A stretch of 50,006 nucleotides of DNA from contig JAJRXF010000032.1 of the NCBI GenBank assembly GCA_024276425.1, forward strand, positions 1 through 50,006, read 5' to 3'. The notes beneath the pieces were generated by a model. It was not told the origin of the DNA. It saw nothing but the letters and a program-made list of their open reading frames with translations, and did not search any database. Below are positions 1-8,617 of this stretch, in pieces. Position numbers and translations under genes: made by a program. How positions within the stretch are numbered: the first letter of the stretch is position 1; the number at the start of each line of letters is the position of its first letter. This DNA is from Actinomycetes bacterium. GTDB taxonomy: Bacteria; Actinomycetota; Acidimicrobiia; Acidimicrobiales; SZUA-35.

Positions 1-870
1 GAAGCCACAGAGAAGGGATTCAGCGACTGGGTCACCGGCGGGGGCCGGAGAGTCGACATTAACGGTCTGCGAGAGAAAATGACACAAGCCGTTCTCAACC
101 GAGTGCTGGCCAAACAGCAGCTCGATGCCAGACGAAAAGCCTCCAACCTTGCCTCTAACGGCATGCCAGACAAACTGGCCGACTGCCGCCTCCACGGCAT
201 GGATTCCGAACTGCTAATCGTCGAGGGAAACTCGGCTGCGGGGCCGGCTAAGCAGGGTCGCGACTCAGAAATGATGGCCGTGCTTCCCCTGCGCGGCAAG
301 GTGGTGAACGCGGGAAAGGCTTCACTTAGACAGGTCATTGACAATGCGGAGGCTCAGGCGCTTATCACTGCTATCGGGGCCGGGTCGGGTCGAGACTTTA
401 AGCTGGAGGATGCTCGTTATGGTCGAGTAATTATCCTTTGCGATGCCGATGTCGACGGCTCCCACATCCGCTGCTTGCTTCTGACACTGATCTACCACTA
501 CATGAGACCGCTCTTGGAGGCCGGACGAGTGTTCGCCGCCCAGCCACCCTTGTTCGCCACAAAGATCCGGGGCAAACAACTCTATGCCTTCAGCGACGAT
601 GAACGGGCCAGGCTCTCCGAGGAATACAGTGTTGACCTAGCCAAGTGGAAGCGGTTCAAGGGCCTGGGTGAGATGAACGTTGAGGAACTAGCCGAGACCA
701 CGCTCAACCGTTCGAGTAGAGTATTGAAGCGCATGACAATGGGGCACGGAGAACAGGCAGTCGAGGCAGCCAATCTGTTCAGCGTTTTGATGGGCAACGA
801 CGTCGCCACTCGTAAGGAATACATTGTCGACAACTCCAGCCTCGTCAACCCCGACCTTCTGGACATCTAA
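1..870 (+). CDS. parE: DNA topoisomerase IV/gyrase subunit B (ParE-like), 3' part
   Basis: The reading frame is open from the first base of the window, so this is the C-terminal part of a type IIA topoisomerase B subunit. What remains is the Toprim domain and the tail: EGNSAAG at nt 223-243 holds the catalytic Glu, and DADVDGSHI at nt 442-468 holds the Mg-binding Asp pair. RFKGLGEMN, near nt 652-678, is the conserved QLKGLGEM-type motif of the family. The N-terminal GHKL ATPase and transducer domains lie upstream of the window. The block NAGKASLRQVIDNAE and the tail fit actinobacterial ParE better than GyrB, but the paralogue call is an inference. The third residue of the usual EGDSA motif is Asn here. 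The stop is TAA. No parC follows, so a partner gene, if linked, would be upstream. Confidence 0.9.
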   Translation, partial: EATEKGFSDWVTGGGRRVDINGLREKMTQAVLNRVLAKQQLDARRKASNLASNGMPDKLADCRLHGMDSELLIVEGNSAAGPAKQGRDSEMMAVLPLRGKVVNAGKASLRQVIDNAEAQALITAIGAGSGRDFKLEDARYGRVIILCDADVDGSHIRCLLLTLIYHYMRPLLEAGRVFAAQPPLFATKIRGKQLYAFSDDERARLSEEYSVDLAKWKRFKGLGEMNVEELAETTLNRSSRVLKRMTMGHGEQAVEAANLFSVLMGNDVATRKEYIVDNSSLVNPDLLDI

Positions 871-871
871 C

Positions 872-1045
872 ATGAACTGGCTCAAAGACAGTATTGGCAA
901 GCTGATGTTCTGGCGGGAGGAGACCCCGCCTGACTACGAGATCACCGATTGCTGGCCGGACATCCCCGATTCGGTTGACCAAGTCGAAACCAAACAGTCA
1001 CTGGCTTCTGACGCACCTACTCGAGACCCAACTGAAACGGAATAG
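872..1045 (+). CDS. small acidic protein of unknown function (57 aa)
   Basis: An ATG lies one base after the stop of the topoisomerase gene, in a different frame, and opens a 57-residue ORF starting MNWLKDSIGKLMFW and then rich in Asp, Glu, Pro and Thr. The N-terminus could be an amphipathic membrane-associating helix. No Shine-Dalgarno sequence is visible, so expression would rest on translational coupling to the upstream gene. The last 29 nt overlap the 3' end of the helicase remnant on the other strand. I do not recognise a family; it could be a chance ORF. Confidence 0.45.
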   Translation: MNWLKDSIGKLMFWREETPPDYEITDCWPDIPDSVDQVETKQSLASDAPTRDPTETE

Positions 1046-1900
1046 GCTGACTATGCACTACTCCGAGATACTGGACCGCTCGAGTTAGGCAGACGTAAAG
1101 CATCCGCCCGCCAGCAGCGACACTTGGGGCCTGACCCACGATGGCAGCCGGTTCCATGACAATGACTGCGTCGAACTCTAGGCCCTTGACTCGTTCGGGG
1201 TTGACCAGGGCAATTGCTTCCTGACCGGGAAGACCCACTCCAGCGACGCGATCAACTTCGATGCCTGCTCCCCCCAGGGCCTCTTCCGCCTGGTCAAGAT
1301 CGGTCTCGACCCCTACAACGGCAATGCTGTGGATCGACTCTCTGCGACTCGTTGTCGATATCGAGGCAACGACTACACCATCGGAGGGTTGGTCTGTTCG
1401 GCCTAGCGCTCTCACCTCGGCCAAGACCGACTGGCCAAGAAGATTGGGGGCACTCTTCACAACCAGAGGGGGCGCTCCCTCTGGTCGGACTGAGCGAGCC
1501 GGTGTTACTCCCGGTGCAACCTCGACCAGGAGGCGATTTGCCACATCGAGAATGGACGCTGGAACCCGATATCCAACCGTGAGTTCGGCCACCCGAACCG
1601 TTGTTTGGTTCGCCACTGGTGAGGGCATTCACCGCGTCCTGCCACGACTCAACCGCCCACATACCAAATGGATTCGTCCTCTTCCTGGATCTTTCCGAAC
1701 GCAATCGGGCCACTGGCCAACGCTAAACTCTGTTTCCTTCTTTGCATGTGCCAGTGGGCGACCCTGGCATCAACTGTGTTCTCCGCGCGCACCGCGCGAT
1801 CGCTGGAGGCCAGCGCAGAGGCCGTTCGATTCTGCATGTCAACCAGATTTTGATTGACGATGTCGAGCCAGCGTTGCTCGGCCTCTAGATCAGAATCCAT
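1017..1900 (-). pseudogene. HelD/HelR-type UvrD-like helicase, remnant with internal deletion
   Basis: Three pieces of one HelD-like ATPase (family usually about 700 aa) remain in three different frames. The N-terminal piece (1649-1900, from ATG at 1900) has the typical start EAEQRWLDIVNQNL and the block ending SIWYVG, then stops. A middle piece in another frame, WAVESWQDAVNALTSGEPN (about 1585-1650), matches what normally lies just before motif V. The C-terminal piece (1017 to about 1610) carries VRVAELTVGYRVP, KGLEFDAVIVMEP and LYVCLTRAVQ, the last helicase motifs. The roughly 400-450 residues with Walker A and B and the clamp helices are absent. So there is a large in-locus deletion plus at least one frameshift. 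The start overlaps the end of the DUF2510 gene by 11 nt, suggesting an original operon. The intact family removes stalled RNA polymerase or displaces DNA-bound proteins. Confidence 0.85.
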
Positions 1901-2972
1901 GACTTTGGCTGAGCGACTCTGCTCCCTCAACAGGAGACACAAGATCGTCGGTGAACTTTCCACCAAGGTCTCCGTACAGCACGACGAGGGCGGCAAAGAC
2001 GCCACTCAAAAGCATGGAGTTGGCCAAAGCGGAGAGCAAGATCGCCAGCAGGAACAGGGCCGGGTTGCCACCAATGAAGGTGTCAAGATTGATAATCAAC
2101 GGTCCGGAAGAGTCAAACACAATAGGTTCGCTGGCACCCACCACCTGAGACAGGAAAGAAACCAGAGTCGAACCACCGAAATACAACATCACCAGAACTA
2201 TCAGCCGGCCCAGAATCGGTCCGACACGTTGGCTGGTGAGGTTGAAGGAGTTCGGAATGCTCCAAAGTCCGCTAGGGGCGACCGAGGCCGCCGCCATACC
2301 AAGAGCCGTTCGCGCCGCCAGATATAGCATCCCTGCCAGGGCTAGCGGGATTGACAGGAGCAGGGTTGCGGGATGAATCAGGACCGCAAGGAAAGCAACC
2401 ACAAAAAGGAGAATGAGAAAGGAACCCTGGATAAGGAACTGGACCCCGAGTACCCGCACCATCCTCAGCAACGAGGGCGCGACCGAGGCCGACCACGGCT
2501 CCGGGTGGCCAATCCGCTCTCGTTGAACCTGGCGACCCGTTCCTACCCACTGGGCAATGCTCAACAGTTGAGCAATGAAGAAGGCGACGGCAACCAAGCT
2601 CACCGAGACCACGTCAAAACCCCGAAAGCTCGTGTCTCCGCTGACGGTCATGATGAACTCTGCGTCACGAAGCACCCCGTACGCGATGACGAAGGCCACC
2701 AGGTTGGGGACGAGCGTCAATACGACGGCCAAGGTGAACACATGACCGATCCTCGCGCTCAGCAGAGACATCGTCTCAGAAATCCATGGACCAATGGGAC
2801 CCAAGCCGGAACCCATCGGGGTTCCGCCAGCACCATGACTCGGTGGCAACACATCGGGAGTAGCCATTGGATTAGGGGCGGTGTGGTCGGTCCACTGGTT
2901 GCCGTCCCACCAGCGAATCTGACTTGGTACTTCTGGGTTGGGATACCAGCCTGGCTCGGGAGTTTTGATCAT
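1890..2972 (-). CDS. DUF2510-domain multi-pass membrane protein
   Basis: A 360-residue protein starting at ATG 2972 (MIKTPEPGWYPNPEVPSQ). Residues 6-35 form a DUF2510 module with the hallmark PGWYPNP...RWWDGNQWTDHT, followed by a Pro/Gly-rich linker (about 36-75). The rest is an integral membrane region with about six hydrophobic segments, for example around LAVVLTLVPNLVAFVIAYGV and LLILFVVAFLAVLI-like stretches. DUF2510 is a short Trp-rich cytoplasmic module common in actinobacteria; the membrane part resembles generic glycerophosphoryl diester phosphodiesterase-membrane-domain-like or DUF7544-like proteins, which gives no reaction. The palindromic CGAGG/CCTCG just before the ATG includes a GAGG that could be the ribosome site. 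It is transcribed towards the helicase remnant. Confidence 0.75.
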   Translation of the reverse strand: MIKTPEPGWYPNPEVPSQIRWWDGNQWTDHTAPNPMATPDVLPPSHGAGGTPMGSGLGPIGPWISETMSLLSARIGHVFTLAVVLTLVPNLVAFVIAYGVLRDAEFIMTVSGDTSFRGFDVVSVSLVAVAFFIAQLLSIAQWVGTGRQVQRERIGHPEPWSASVAPSLLRMVRVLGVQFLIQGSFLILLFVVAFLAVLIHPATLLLSIPLALAGMLYLAARTALGMAAASVAPSGLWSIPNSFNLTSQRVGPILGRLIVLVMLYFGGSTLVSFLSQVVGASEPIVFDSSGPLIINLDTFIGGNPALFLLAILLSALANSMLLSGVFAALVVLYGDLGGKFTDDLVSPVEGAESLSQSHGF

Positions 2973-3003
2973 CGAGGCACCTCGGGATCTACGGCTTGCG
3001 CTA

Positions 3004-3837
3004 TCAAGTTGCTCGCCCGTTGAACGGGGGCCGGTCGTCAAAGTCCACCACCACAGCGTAGTGGTCCGATGGCAAGACGTGCTGATGAGGGACCAGACCA
3101 CGAAGCTCACTCCTGAGTGGATTCATCTGGGGTTTTGAACGTGGCCAACTCACAAACAAGTAGTCCAGTCGTCGATTCGGCCACTGGGCATCGCGGGAAT
3201 GAGTATTCGCCCGGACCCACGTGTGCCCGCTAGCTGAACTAGTCGATGCCCAGCTATCGGTGAACACGAGACCCGGTGCGTACGGTCGCGAAAGTCCTCT
3301 CAGACGACGAATTTCGTCGGAATCGGGGACCGCGTTCAGATCTCCTCCCAGCAGGACAGGAAGAACACCCGATTCACCAAGAGACGTCCGCTCAAGCCAG
3401 ACCTGTACTTCCAAGCAGATGGCCTCAAGTTGTTGACTGCGAGTTTCTGATTGGTCATAGCGCCACTCAAGGTGAGTGCAAACCACAAGCTGTGACCCTT
3501 CGGGCCGAAGAATTTCAGCGAATAGTGCCGTTCGATGTGCAGAGGTTCCACTGGGGTTTGGTAGGGAGATCGTACGGGAATGTCCAACCGGCCAGCGGCT
3601 GAGGATGGCATTTCCGAATGGTTGGCGGCCTCTCTCGTCGACGGTCCGAGCCACCGAGAAGCCGACCAGTGCGGCTAGTCGTTCGGCTTGATCCTCATTC
3701 TCATCGGCATAGACCTCCTGAAGAAGCAACAGGTCGGGATTGATCGCTAGAATCTCCGCCTCGATTGCCTGTTGTCGCTCCTGCCAGGGACCAAACTTCC
3801 ACCACAAATTCCAGGTAAGAACACGCACAATTTGCAC
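3004..3837 (-). CDS. endonuclease/exonuclease/phosphatase (EEP) family protein
   Basis: The full EEP fold signature is present in order: TWNLWW with Asn10, LLLLQEV with the metal ligand Glu41, HLEWR, GGDLNAVPDS, RRLDYLFV and the C-terminal SDH triad at residues 257-259. The length (277 aa from GTG 3837) is typical of the family. There is no signal peptide or membrane segment, so it acts in the cytoplasm. Substrate cannot be told from sequence: relatives include DNA repair nucleases, nucleotide phosphatases and sphingomyelinase-like enzymes. An alternative GTG at 3828 sits 7 nt from a TAAGGT hexamer and may be the real leaderless start, giving a protein beginning with RVLTWN. It is divergent from ferrochelatase. 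Confidence 0.85.
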   Translation of the reverse strand: MQIVRVLTWNLWWKFGPWQERQQAIEAEILAINPDLLLLQEVYADENEDQAERLAALVGFSVARTVDERGRQPFGNAILSRWPVGHSRTISLPNPSGTSAHRTALFAEILRPEGSQLVVCTHLEWRYDQSETRSQQLEAICLEVQVWLERTSLGESGVLPVLLGGDLNAVPDSDEIRRLRGLSRPYAPGLVFTDSWASTSSASGHTWVRANTHSRDAQWPNRRLDYLFVSWPRSKPQMNPLRSELRGLVPHQHVLPSDHYAVVVDFDDRPPFNGRAT

Positions 3838-3863
3838 CTTAGGCCTCCCACTGGCCCTAAGGT
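3836..3863. promoter_or_regulatory. divergent face-to-face -10 elements (ferrochelatase / EEP gene)
   Basis: ACCTTAGG (3836-3843) and CCTAAGGT (3856-3863) are perfect 8-bp inverted arms with a 12-bp spacer. Each arm reads TAAGGT, a TANNNT-type actinobacterial -10, towards its own gene. The rightward one ends 6 nt before GTG 3870 and the leftward one 7 nt before GTG 3828, the spacing seen at other starts in this window. Two opposed leaderless promoters explain the symmetry; an operator in the same place is the alternative. Confidence 0.5.
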
Positions 3864-3869
3864 CGAGTG

Positions 3870-4946
3870 GTGGCCGACAAACCCGATGGAATCCTCGTCC
3901 TGACCTTTGGCGGACCGGAAGGTCCAGACGATGTCATGCCCTTCCTCCGAAACGTCACCGCCGGGCGGGGGGTGCCCGAGTCCAGACTTGCGATAGTGGC
4001 CGACCAGTACGCCCTATTTGGAGGTCGCTCCCCCATCAATGACCAAAGCAGAGACTTGGTCGCCTCGCTCCGCCAAGAACTAGCCGACAACAAGCTGGAA
4101 CTCCCGGTCTACTGGGGTACGAGAAACTGGCAACCAAGACTGGTAGAAACCATCCAACAAATGCGAGACGATGGCATCCGGAAGGCCTTCGTGTTTACCA
4201 ACTCGGCCTTCAGCAGCTACTCGGGTTGTAGGCAATACCACGAGGATCTAGAACGGGCGGTCACCGACCTGAAGAGTTCGCTCGACAATCGGAACCATGC
4301 CATATGGGCCTGGCCCCGATTCGGGTTTCATCGCCCCTACTTCAACCACCCCGGCTTCGTCGAGCCAATGGCCCAGGCCACGATGGCCGCCGTATCCGAA
4401 CACACATTGGTGCGCACGGGGGCTCTGGCCCCCGAACAGGTTCGGCTCGTCTTCACCGCTCACTCCCTGCCGAGACCGATGGCGGATGCGTGCGACTATG
4501 AAATCCAACTGCAGGAGGCCGTCAACCTTGTTGTCGATCGACTCGGCCCTCACCGCCCAACTCAGGTCGATATTGTCTTTCAGTCCCGAAGTGGAGCTCC
4601 TGGCTCGCCGTGGCTCGAACCGGACATCTTGGACCATCTCGATCTCATCGCCTCCGACTCGCTTGCCCGCTCAGAACCAAGAGTCACACCAATGACCCTG
4701 GTACCTATTGGGTTTACCTCCGACCATATGGAGGTTGTCTACGATCTAGATATTCGGGCAGCGAATAGGGCAAAAGAACTGGCAATCCCGCTCACACGGG
4801 CTCGCACCGTCGGCTCCCATCGACTCTTTATCAAACTGATTCGAGAACTCATCGAAGAGGAAGTTCTCGGGGCCAAACGTCTTGCGCTGGGAACCATGGG
4901 ACCACTTCCCGCCCATCAAGGGGACCAGCACTGCCGAGCGGCTTAA
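3870..4946 (+). CDS. hemH: coproporphyrin/protoporphyrin ferrochelatase
   Basis: This enzyme inserts Fe2+ into coproporphyrin III (the actinobacterial CpfC route) or protoporphyrin IX late in haem synthesis. The N-terminus ILVLTFGGPEGPDDVMPFLR, the block VFTNSAFSSYSGCRQYHEDL, the active-site FTAHSLP and the C-terminal VPIGFTSDHMEVVYDLD are all diagnostic. Length (358 aa) is normal. In actinobacterial enzymes with a [2Fe-2S] cluster one ligand lies in the SxCRQY block, which is present here, but the C-terminal part shows only a single Cys, so cluster binding is doubtful. Two GTG codons (3867 and 3870) are possible; 3870 lies 6 nt after TAAGGT and is preferred. Haem made here would feed the cytochrome c maturation genes at the far end of the window. 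Confidence 0.93.
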   Translation: MADKPDGILVLTFGGPEGPDDVMPFLRNVTAGRGVPESRLAIVADQYALFGGRSPINDQSRDLVASLRQELADNKLELPVYWGTRNWQPRLVETIQQMRDDGIRKAFVFTNSAFSSYSGCRQYHEDLERAVTDLKSSLDNRNHAIWAWPRFGFHRPYFNHPGFVEPMAQATMAAVSEHTLVRTGALAPEQVRLVFTAHSLPRPMADACDYEIQLQEAVNLVVDRLGPHRPTQVDIVFQSRSGAPGSPWLEPDILDHLDLIASDSLARSEPRVTPMTLVPIGFTSDHMEVVYDLDIRAANRAKELAIPLTRARTVGSHRLFIKLIRELIEEEVLGAKRLALGTMGPLPAHQGDQHCRAA

Positions 4947-4979
4947 CTCTCGTGGCTAACTCTCGTAGTCAACTCCCGT
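4940..4979. repeat. degenerate 13-14-bp tandem repeat between convergent genes
   Basis: Three imperfect copies, GGCTTAACTCTCGT (4940-4953), GGCTAACTCTCGT (4954-4966) and AGTCAACTCCCGT (4967-4979), span the stop of ferrochelatase and the stop of the GH16 gene. The whole 22-bp convergent intergenic gap is made of this repeat. Confidence 0.7.
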
Positions 4980-6480
4980 CCTCAAGAGGCTCGAAAGCGA
5001 AGTTGCGAAGTTGAAAGATTGCCTCATCCCAGTCGAGGTTAGGAAAACCCTGCGGGACACGAGCATCGCCCCACCAACGGCCTTCCCGCCCAACCAGGCG
5101 ATCTCCTGCGAACGTTCCACCTACGGCAAGATTGACGACAATGCGAACCGGGTTGGCCCGATGCGGTCCTTGTCGTAGCGCCTCGGAACCTTCAATCACT
5201 CCCGTGACCCTCATCACCTCCTGCCCATCAAGGCTCCATCGCAAGAATCCGGGGCGTCGCTCCAGACTAAGGGTGTGGGAGCCGGACCCCAGATCCGAAA
5301 CGGTGACAGCCGAGCTGGCCGTCTGGATCGAGCCATCCCACCAATGGACCGAGGTGACCAACTCCTGAGGGGCCTGTCCTCGGACCTCCAGAAGATCTAT
5401 CTCGTGGTACTGAGCAGACTGGTATCCGGGGCAGCGACCAGGCCCATCACATGCCTCGCTGTCCAAAAGCCAAATTGCGGGCCACAAGCCAGCGCCTCGG
5501 GGGAGAACAAACTCCGCCGTATATGTCCCATAGCCAAAGGTGCTGCGACTGATGATCATTCCCGAACGGAATGGCAGTCGATCAGTGCGTGGCTGAGAGT
5601 TCGGCGACGCAATCAGATCGATCGATTCGCTCAGACGCACCCCCTCGGGTCCGTATTGCTGTGCCTCGTTGTTGTTCCAGCTCACCCCGCCATCTTGAGT
5701 GGACAGAGGAGGGCCAAGGTTGGGAGTAAGTGGGCCGGTTGTGGCAATAAGCCAGGAATCGACACCGAGGGCCATCTCGGCTGGCTCAGGGCGACGACAA
5801 CCTCTCCCACCGCTGCCGGGAACTCGGTCCGAACACGTCACCGGGAAACTGGCCACTTGGAGGACATCCTCGACGCTTGACAACCAGATTTCTCCCGATG
5901 GCCGCCACACGGTGCCAAGGCCACCGAGGTTGCTGAGTTCGGCGATCCACTCACGGGCGTCTTGTCGATCGGTGGCCACCAACATGCCAGCAGGCGAACC
6001 TCCAATCTCGACTAACGCGCCAAGTGCGACCGGTACTTCGGGTTGAGTCTCAGCAGATTGGAATGCTCGCCGAAGAAGCTGGAGGAGATCGCCTCCACCA
6101 ACCAACACGTTTCCATTCTCGCCCTCTCGTTCGAAGAAAATACCCAACTCAGTGAGCCCAAAGGCGGCTCGATCAGCGGCCGGAGATCGGCCCGTCAGGT
6201 CGAGCTCCCACCTGGGGTCCAAACCAATCCCCTGGGTGGCCGCGGCCAACGCATAACCGAGAACCGCAGCGGCCGAATCCGACTGGAGGTCCGTAACAAT
6301 CACCGGGTCCACCATGACCGCCGTTGTCGCTTTATCCACCACCTGACCGAGGGGAGCCGTTGGCCCAAACCCACCGTCAACTTTGGCGAAACTGGGCCCC
6401 TCCAGGGGGGCTCCCGTGCATGACAGGCCGAAGATCGCCCCAGCAACCAATACAACCAGGCCGGCAGAAACGTGCCTCAC
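4969..6480 (-). CDS. GH16-family glycoside hydrolase lipoprotein
   Basis: The C-terminal half (about residues 270-500) is a GH16 catalytic domain: GTYTAEFVLPRGAGLWPAIW, the catalytic signature E360-I-D-L-L-E365 (nucleophile and acid/base Glu flanking Asp362), TSVHWWDG and VVNLAVGGTFAGD. GH16 enzymes hydrolyse beta-1,3/1,4-glucans, agarose or carrageenan; the plain ExDxxE form and WPAIW fit laminarinase-like enzymes, but the substrate is inference. Residues 1-21 form a lipoprotein signal ending GLSC, so the protein is probably anchored outside the membrane. Residues 22 to about 265 match nothing I recognise; they carry DLTGRSPAADRAAFG and may be a substrate-binding or stalk domain. The GTG start abuts the stop of the UbiB gene with no gap, so the two are co-transcribed. 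Confidence 0.85.
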   Translation of the reverse strand: MRHVSAGLVVLVAGAIFGLSCTGAPLEGPSFAKVDGGFGPTAPLGQVVDKATTAVMVDPVIVTDLQSDSAAAVLGYALAAATQGIGLDPRWELDLTGRSPAADRAAFGLTELGIFFEREGENGNVLVGGGDLLQLLRRAFQSAETQPEVPVALGALVEIGGSPAGMLVATDRQDAREWIAELSNLGGLGTVWRPSGEIWLSSVEDVLQVASFPVTCSDRVPGSGGRGCRRPEPAEMALGVDSWLIATTGPLTPNLGPPLSTQDGGVSWNNNEAQQYGPEGVRLSESIDLIASPNSQPRTDRLPFRSGMIISRSTFGYGTYTAEFVLPRGAGLWPAIWLLDSEACDGPGRCPGYQSAQYHEIDLLEVRGQAPQELVTSVHWWDGSIQTASSAVTVSDLGSGSHTLSLERRPGFLRWSLDGQEVMRVTGVIEGSEALRQGPHRANPVRIVVNLAVGGTFAGDRLVGREGRWWGDARVPQGFPNLDWDEAIFQLRNFAFEPLEDGS

Positions 6481-7995
6481 TTAGATCCCGACACGAGACT
6501 GCTTCTTGGTTTGTCGCCATGCCTCGATGGCCTGACCGGTCGGAGTCGACGGCGGACCAGCCACGAAGGGCCAGAGTTCGTCGCCGATTCGGCGCCAGTT
6601 TCGGGTCGCGCCCATTTGAGCCAATAGGCCCATCAGACCGAGATTAATTCGTTGCAGCACAACAAAGGCCGGTGGAACATTTAGAAGTTTCATCAACTCC
6701 TTGTTCGGGCCATTGGCGTCAAAGATCTGATTCACGCCAGCGGCCGCGTACTCGGCGTCGATCGTGACCTCGTCATCGATTAGTAGATAGCGATAAAAGT
6801 ACTGGAAGTAGTCGGCCACCTGCTCAAGACCGACTGAAGGATCCGGGGCGAGCAGACCAGCCTCCTCGACGATGACCCGGAACTTCTCAAGATCTCGCTC
6901 CACCACCATGGACACGATGAGCTCCTCAAACAGTTGAGACTCCGCTGGAACAAACCGTTTGACCAGCCCAAAGTCTAAGAACGCCACTCTCCCACCCTTC
7001 TCGAACAGGTAGTTCCCCGGGTGAGGATCGCCGTTAAAGGCGTGTAGCCGATAGATGGAACCAAAGGTGAACCTGAAGATTGTTTCCGCCGCCAAGTTTC
7101 GCTCCTCGTCTTGCCACGTGAGCATCTCGTCGAAGCGGACACCATTGGCCAGTTCGGTGGTGAGGATGGTTCTCGTTGAAAGATGATCGAGGACGTGAGG
7201 AACCCGAATAAAGGGGTGCCGGTCGAAAAACTCGGCGAAATAGCGTTGGTTTCGAGCCTCCGCCTCATAATCGAGTTCTTCGATGAGTCGGGTCTTCAAC
7301 TCCTCGATGACAGGTTTGGAATCGAGTCCAGGAAATACTGAACCCAGGGCCCCGAAAACGAAATCTACATTGTTCAAATCGGCGGCCATTGCCTCGGCCA
7401 CACCTGGATATTGGATCTTGACTGCGACTGCCCGATCGTCCCGCGTGATAGCACGATGGACTTGGCCAATGGAGGCCGCCGCAATTGGCACTGGGTCCCA
7501 CTCGAAGAAGAGACTTTCAGGATGCTCTCCAAGTTCGTCGATCACTCGTTCAATCACCAATTCTTCACTCATGGGAGGAGCATCATGCTGGAGAGAGGCC
7601 AGTGTTTGGCGCACATGATCGGGCAGACCCGTATCGAGATAGCTTGCCATCTGACCCAACTTCATCATGGCCCCCTTCATGTTCCCCAGCTCAGCGGTGA
7701 CATCGGCGGCCGTGCGTAGTTGGAACTCGGTGTTCAATTCGTCCTTGCGTTCGGCTGAGGCGAATGTCTGTTTGGCTTTAAGGAGGGCATACCGTTGTCC
7801 ACCTAGCGCTCCGAGTCTGGCTAAGCGGAGGTTTCGCTGGACTCTCCCAAAGCTATTCACCGGCATTGTCGGAGCCAATGGCTTGCGCGGTGAGGAGGTT
7901 GAGCGAGCGGAGCTTGACCGATAGGCCAAGACCACGACCGCGGCGAGGACGGTGCCCAAGGATGCGGCAATAGATCGAACGAGGCGGGGCTTCAC
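6481..7995 (-). CDS. ABC1/UbiB/ADCK-family atypical kinase
   Basis: The UbiB family signature is complete: the KxGQ motif in AMMKLGQMASYLDTGLP, the Ala-rich loop AAASIGQVHRA replacing the usual P-loop, VAVKIQYPG with the VAVK lysine, NGDPHPGNYLFE (catalytic loop) and FLDFGLVKRF (DFG). These proteins act on isoprenoid lipid or quinone biosynthesis and have ATPase activity. A single hydrophobic N-terminal segment (LGTVLAAVVVLAYRS) suggests membrane association. The frame is open back to a TTG at 8091, but GTG 7995 lies 7 nt after TAGGCT and directly before the hydrophobic segment, so I choose it (504 aa). It is followed without a gap by the GH16 lipoprotein gene, and is divergent from the HExxH gene. 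Confidence 0.85.
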   Translation of the reverse strand: MKPRLVRSIAASLGTVLAAVVVLAYRSSSARSTSSPRKPLAPTMPVNSFGRVQRNLRLARLGALGGQRYALLKAKQTFASAERKDELNTEFQLRTAADVTAELGNMKGAMMKLGQMASYLDTGLPDHVRQTLASLQHDAPPMSEELVIERVIDELGEHPESLFFEWDPVPIAAASIGQVHRAITRDDRAVAVKIQYPGVAEAMAADLNNVDFVFGALGSVFPGLDSKPVIEELKTRLIEELDYEAEARNQRYFAEFFDRHPFIRVPHVLDHLSTRTILTTELANGVRFDEMLTWQDEERNLAAETIFRFTFGSIYRLHAFNGDPHPGNYLFEKGGRVAFLDFGLVKRFVPAESQLFEELIVSMVVERDLEKFRVIVEEAGLLAPDPSVGLEQVADYFQYFYRYLLIDDEVTIDAEYAAAGVNQIFDANGPNKELMKLLNVPPAFVVLQRINLGLMGLLAQMGATRNWRRIGDELWPFVAGPPSTPTGQAIEAWRQTKKQSRVGI

Positions 7996-8002
7996 TGGCC
8001 CC

Positions 8003-8008
8003 AGCCTA
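8003..8008 (-). promoter_or_regulatory. -10 hexamer TAGGCT for UbiB-family gene (leaderless)
   Basis: TAGGCT on the minus strand ends 7 nt before GTG 7995. This matches the TANNNT-to-start spacing of other genes here and supports the GTG over the far-upstream TTG. No good -35 is visible. Confidence 0.4.
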
Positions 8009-8129
8009 GACGGACTTGCCGCAATAGAATCTGACCCGCCACCCACACTGGCATGATCTGTCCACACGCTAGGGTGCTTGGGAACAAACAACGTTTTTCG
8101 GTCGGGATCTACACCGTGGAGACTACCTC

Positions 8130-8573
8130 ATGGGTCACAAAGTAGAACCACGACAGGGATCGGGACCGGGGGTGAACGGCCGACGGGAATCCCGAGCATG
8201 GAGGCCGAGTTGGCGACGGCTTAACGCCAGAGAAATTGATGCCTATGACCTGATTCCCGGCGATCTCGCCCGGCGCGTCCACGTGGTCTCGATACCGTTT
8301 CTTCCCGGCAGCTACGTGGCCATCACATTGGGAAGATTCGTCTGCATCGCTCGCGATATTCCCGACGATGGTACGAGTGAGTTGTTGGCCCATGAACTGG
8401 TTCATGTCGGTCAATGGCAAGAGGTGGGCAAAGCCCGCTTTGTTCTGGACTATGTAGGTCACTTCGCCAGGGGGCTGCGCGAATATCGTTCCTGGAACAA
8501 GGCCTATCGAGGAATCGCTGCTGAGGTTGAGGCCCGGACAAAAGCAACATCGTGGTGCCAACGGTGCCTCTAA
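8130..8573 (+). CDS. small HExxH-motif (DUF4157-like) protein
   Basis: A 147-residue protein with SELLAHELVHVGQWQEVG, an HExxH zinc motif followed by a conserved Gln as in DUF4157-type putative metallopeptidase domains, and a C-terminal block EYRSWNKAYRGIAAEVEA whose Glu residues could supply a third ligand. The N-terminal 30 residues are basic and low in complexity. No signal peptide or membrane segment is seen. Similar short HExxH proteins are widespread in actinobacteria without known substrate. GGAG about 9 nt before the ATG is a plausible ribosome site. It is divergent from the UbiB gene, and its end is 44 nt from the converging kinase remnant. Confidence 0.65.
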   Translation: MGHKVEPRQGSGPGVNGRRESRAWRPSWRRLNAREIDAYDLIPGDLARRVHVVSIPFLPGSYVAITLGRFVCIARDIPDDGTSELLAHELVHVGQWQEVGKARFVLDYVGHFARGLREYRSWNKAYRGIAAEVEARTKATSWCQRCL

Positions 8574-8617
8574 GCCCACCCGGCTAGACCCAGCCCGAAC
8601 GAGCAGGCCCAGGTCAG

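Noticed and set aside
223-243. EGNSA as a broken Toprim motif
   Set aside because: The essential Glu and the DxD pair are intact; Asn at the third place is likely a lineage variant.
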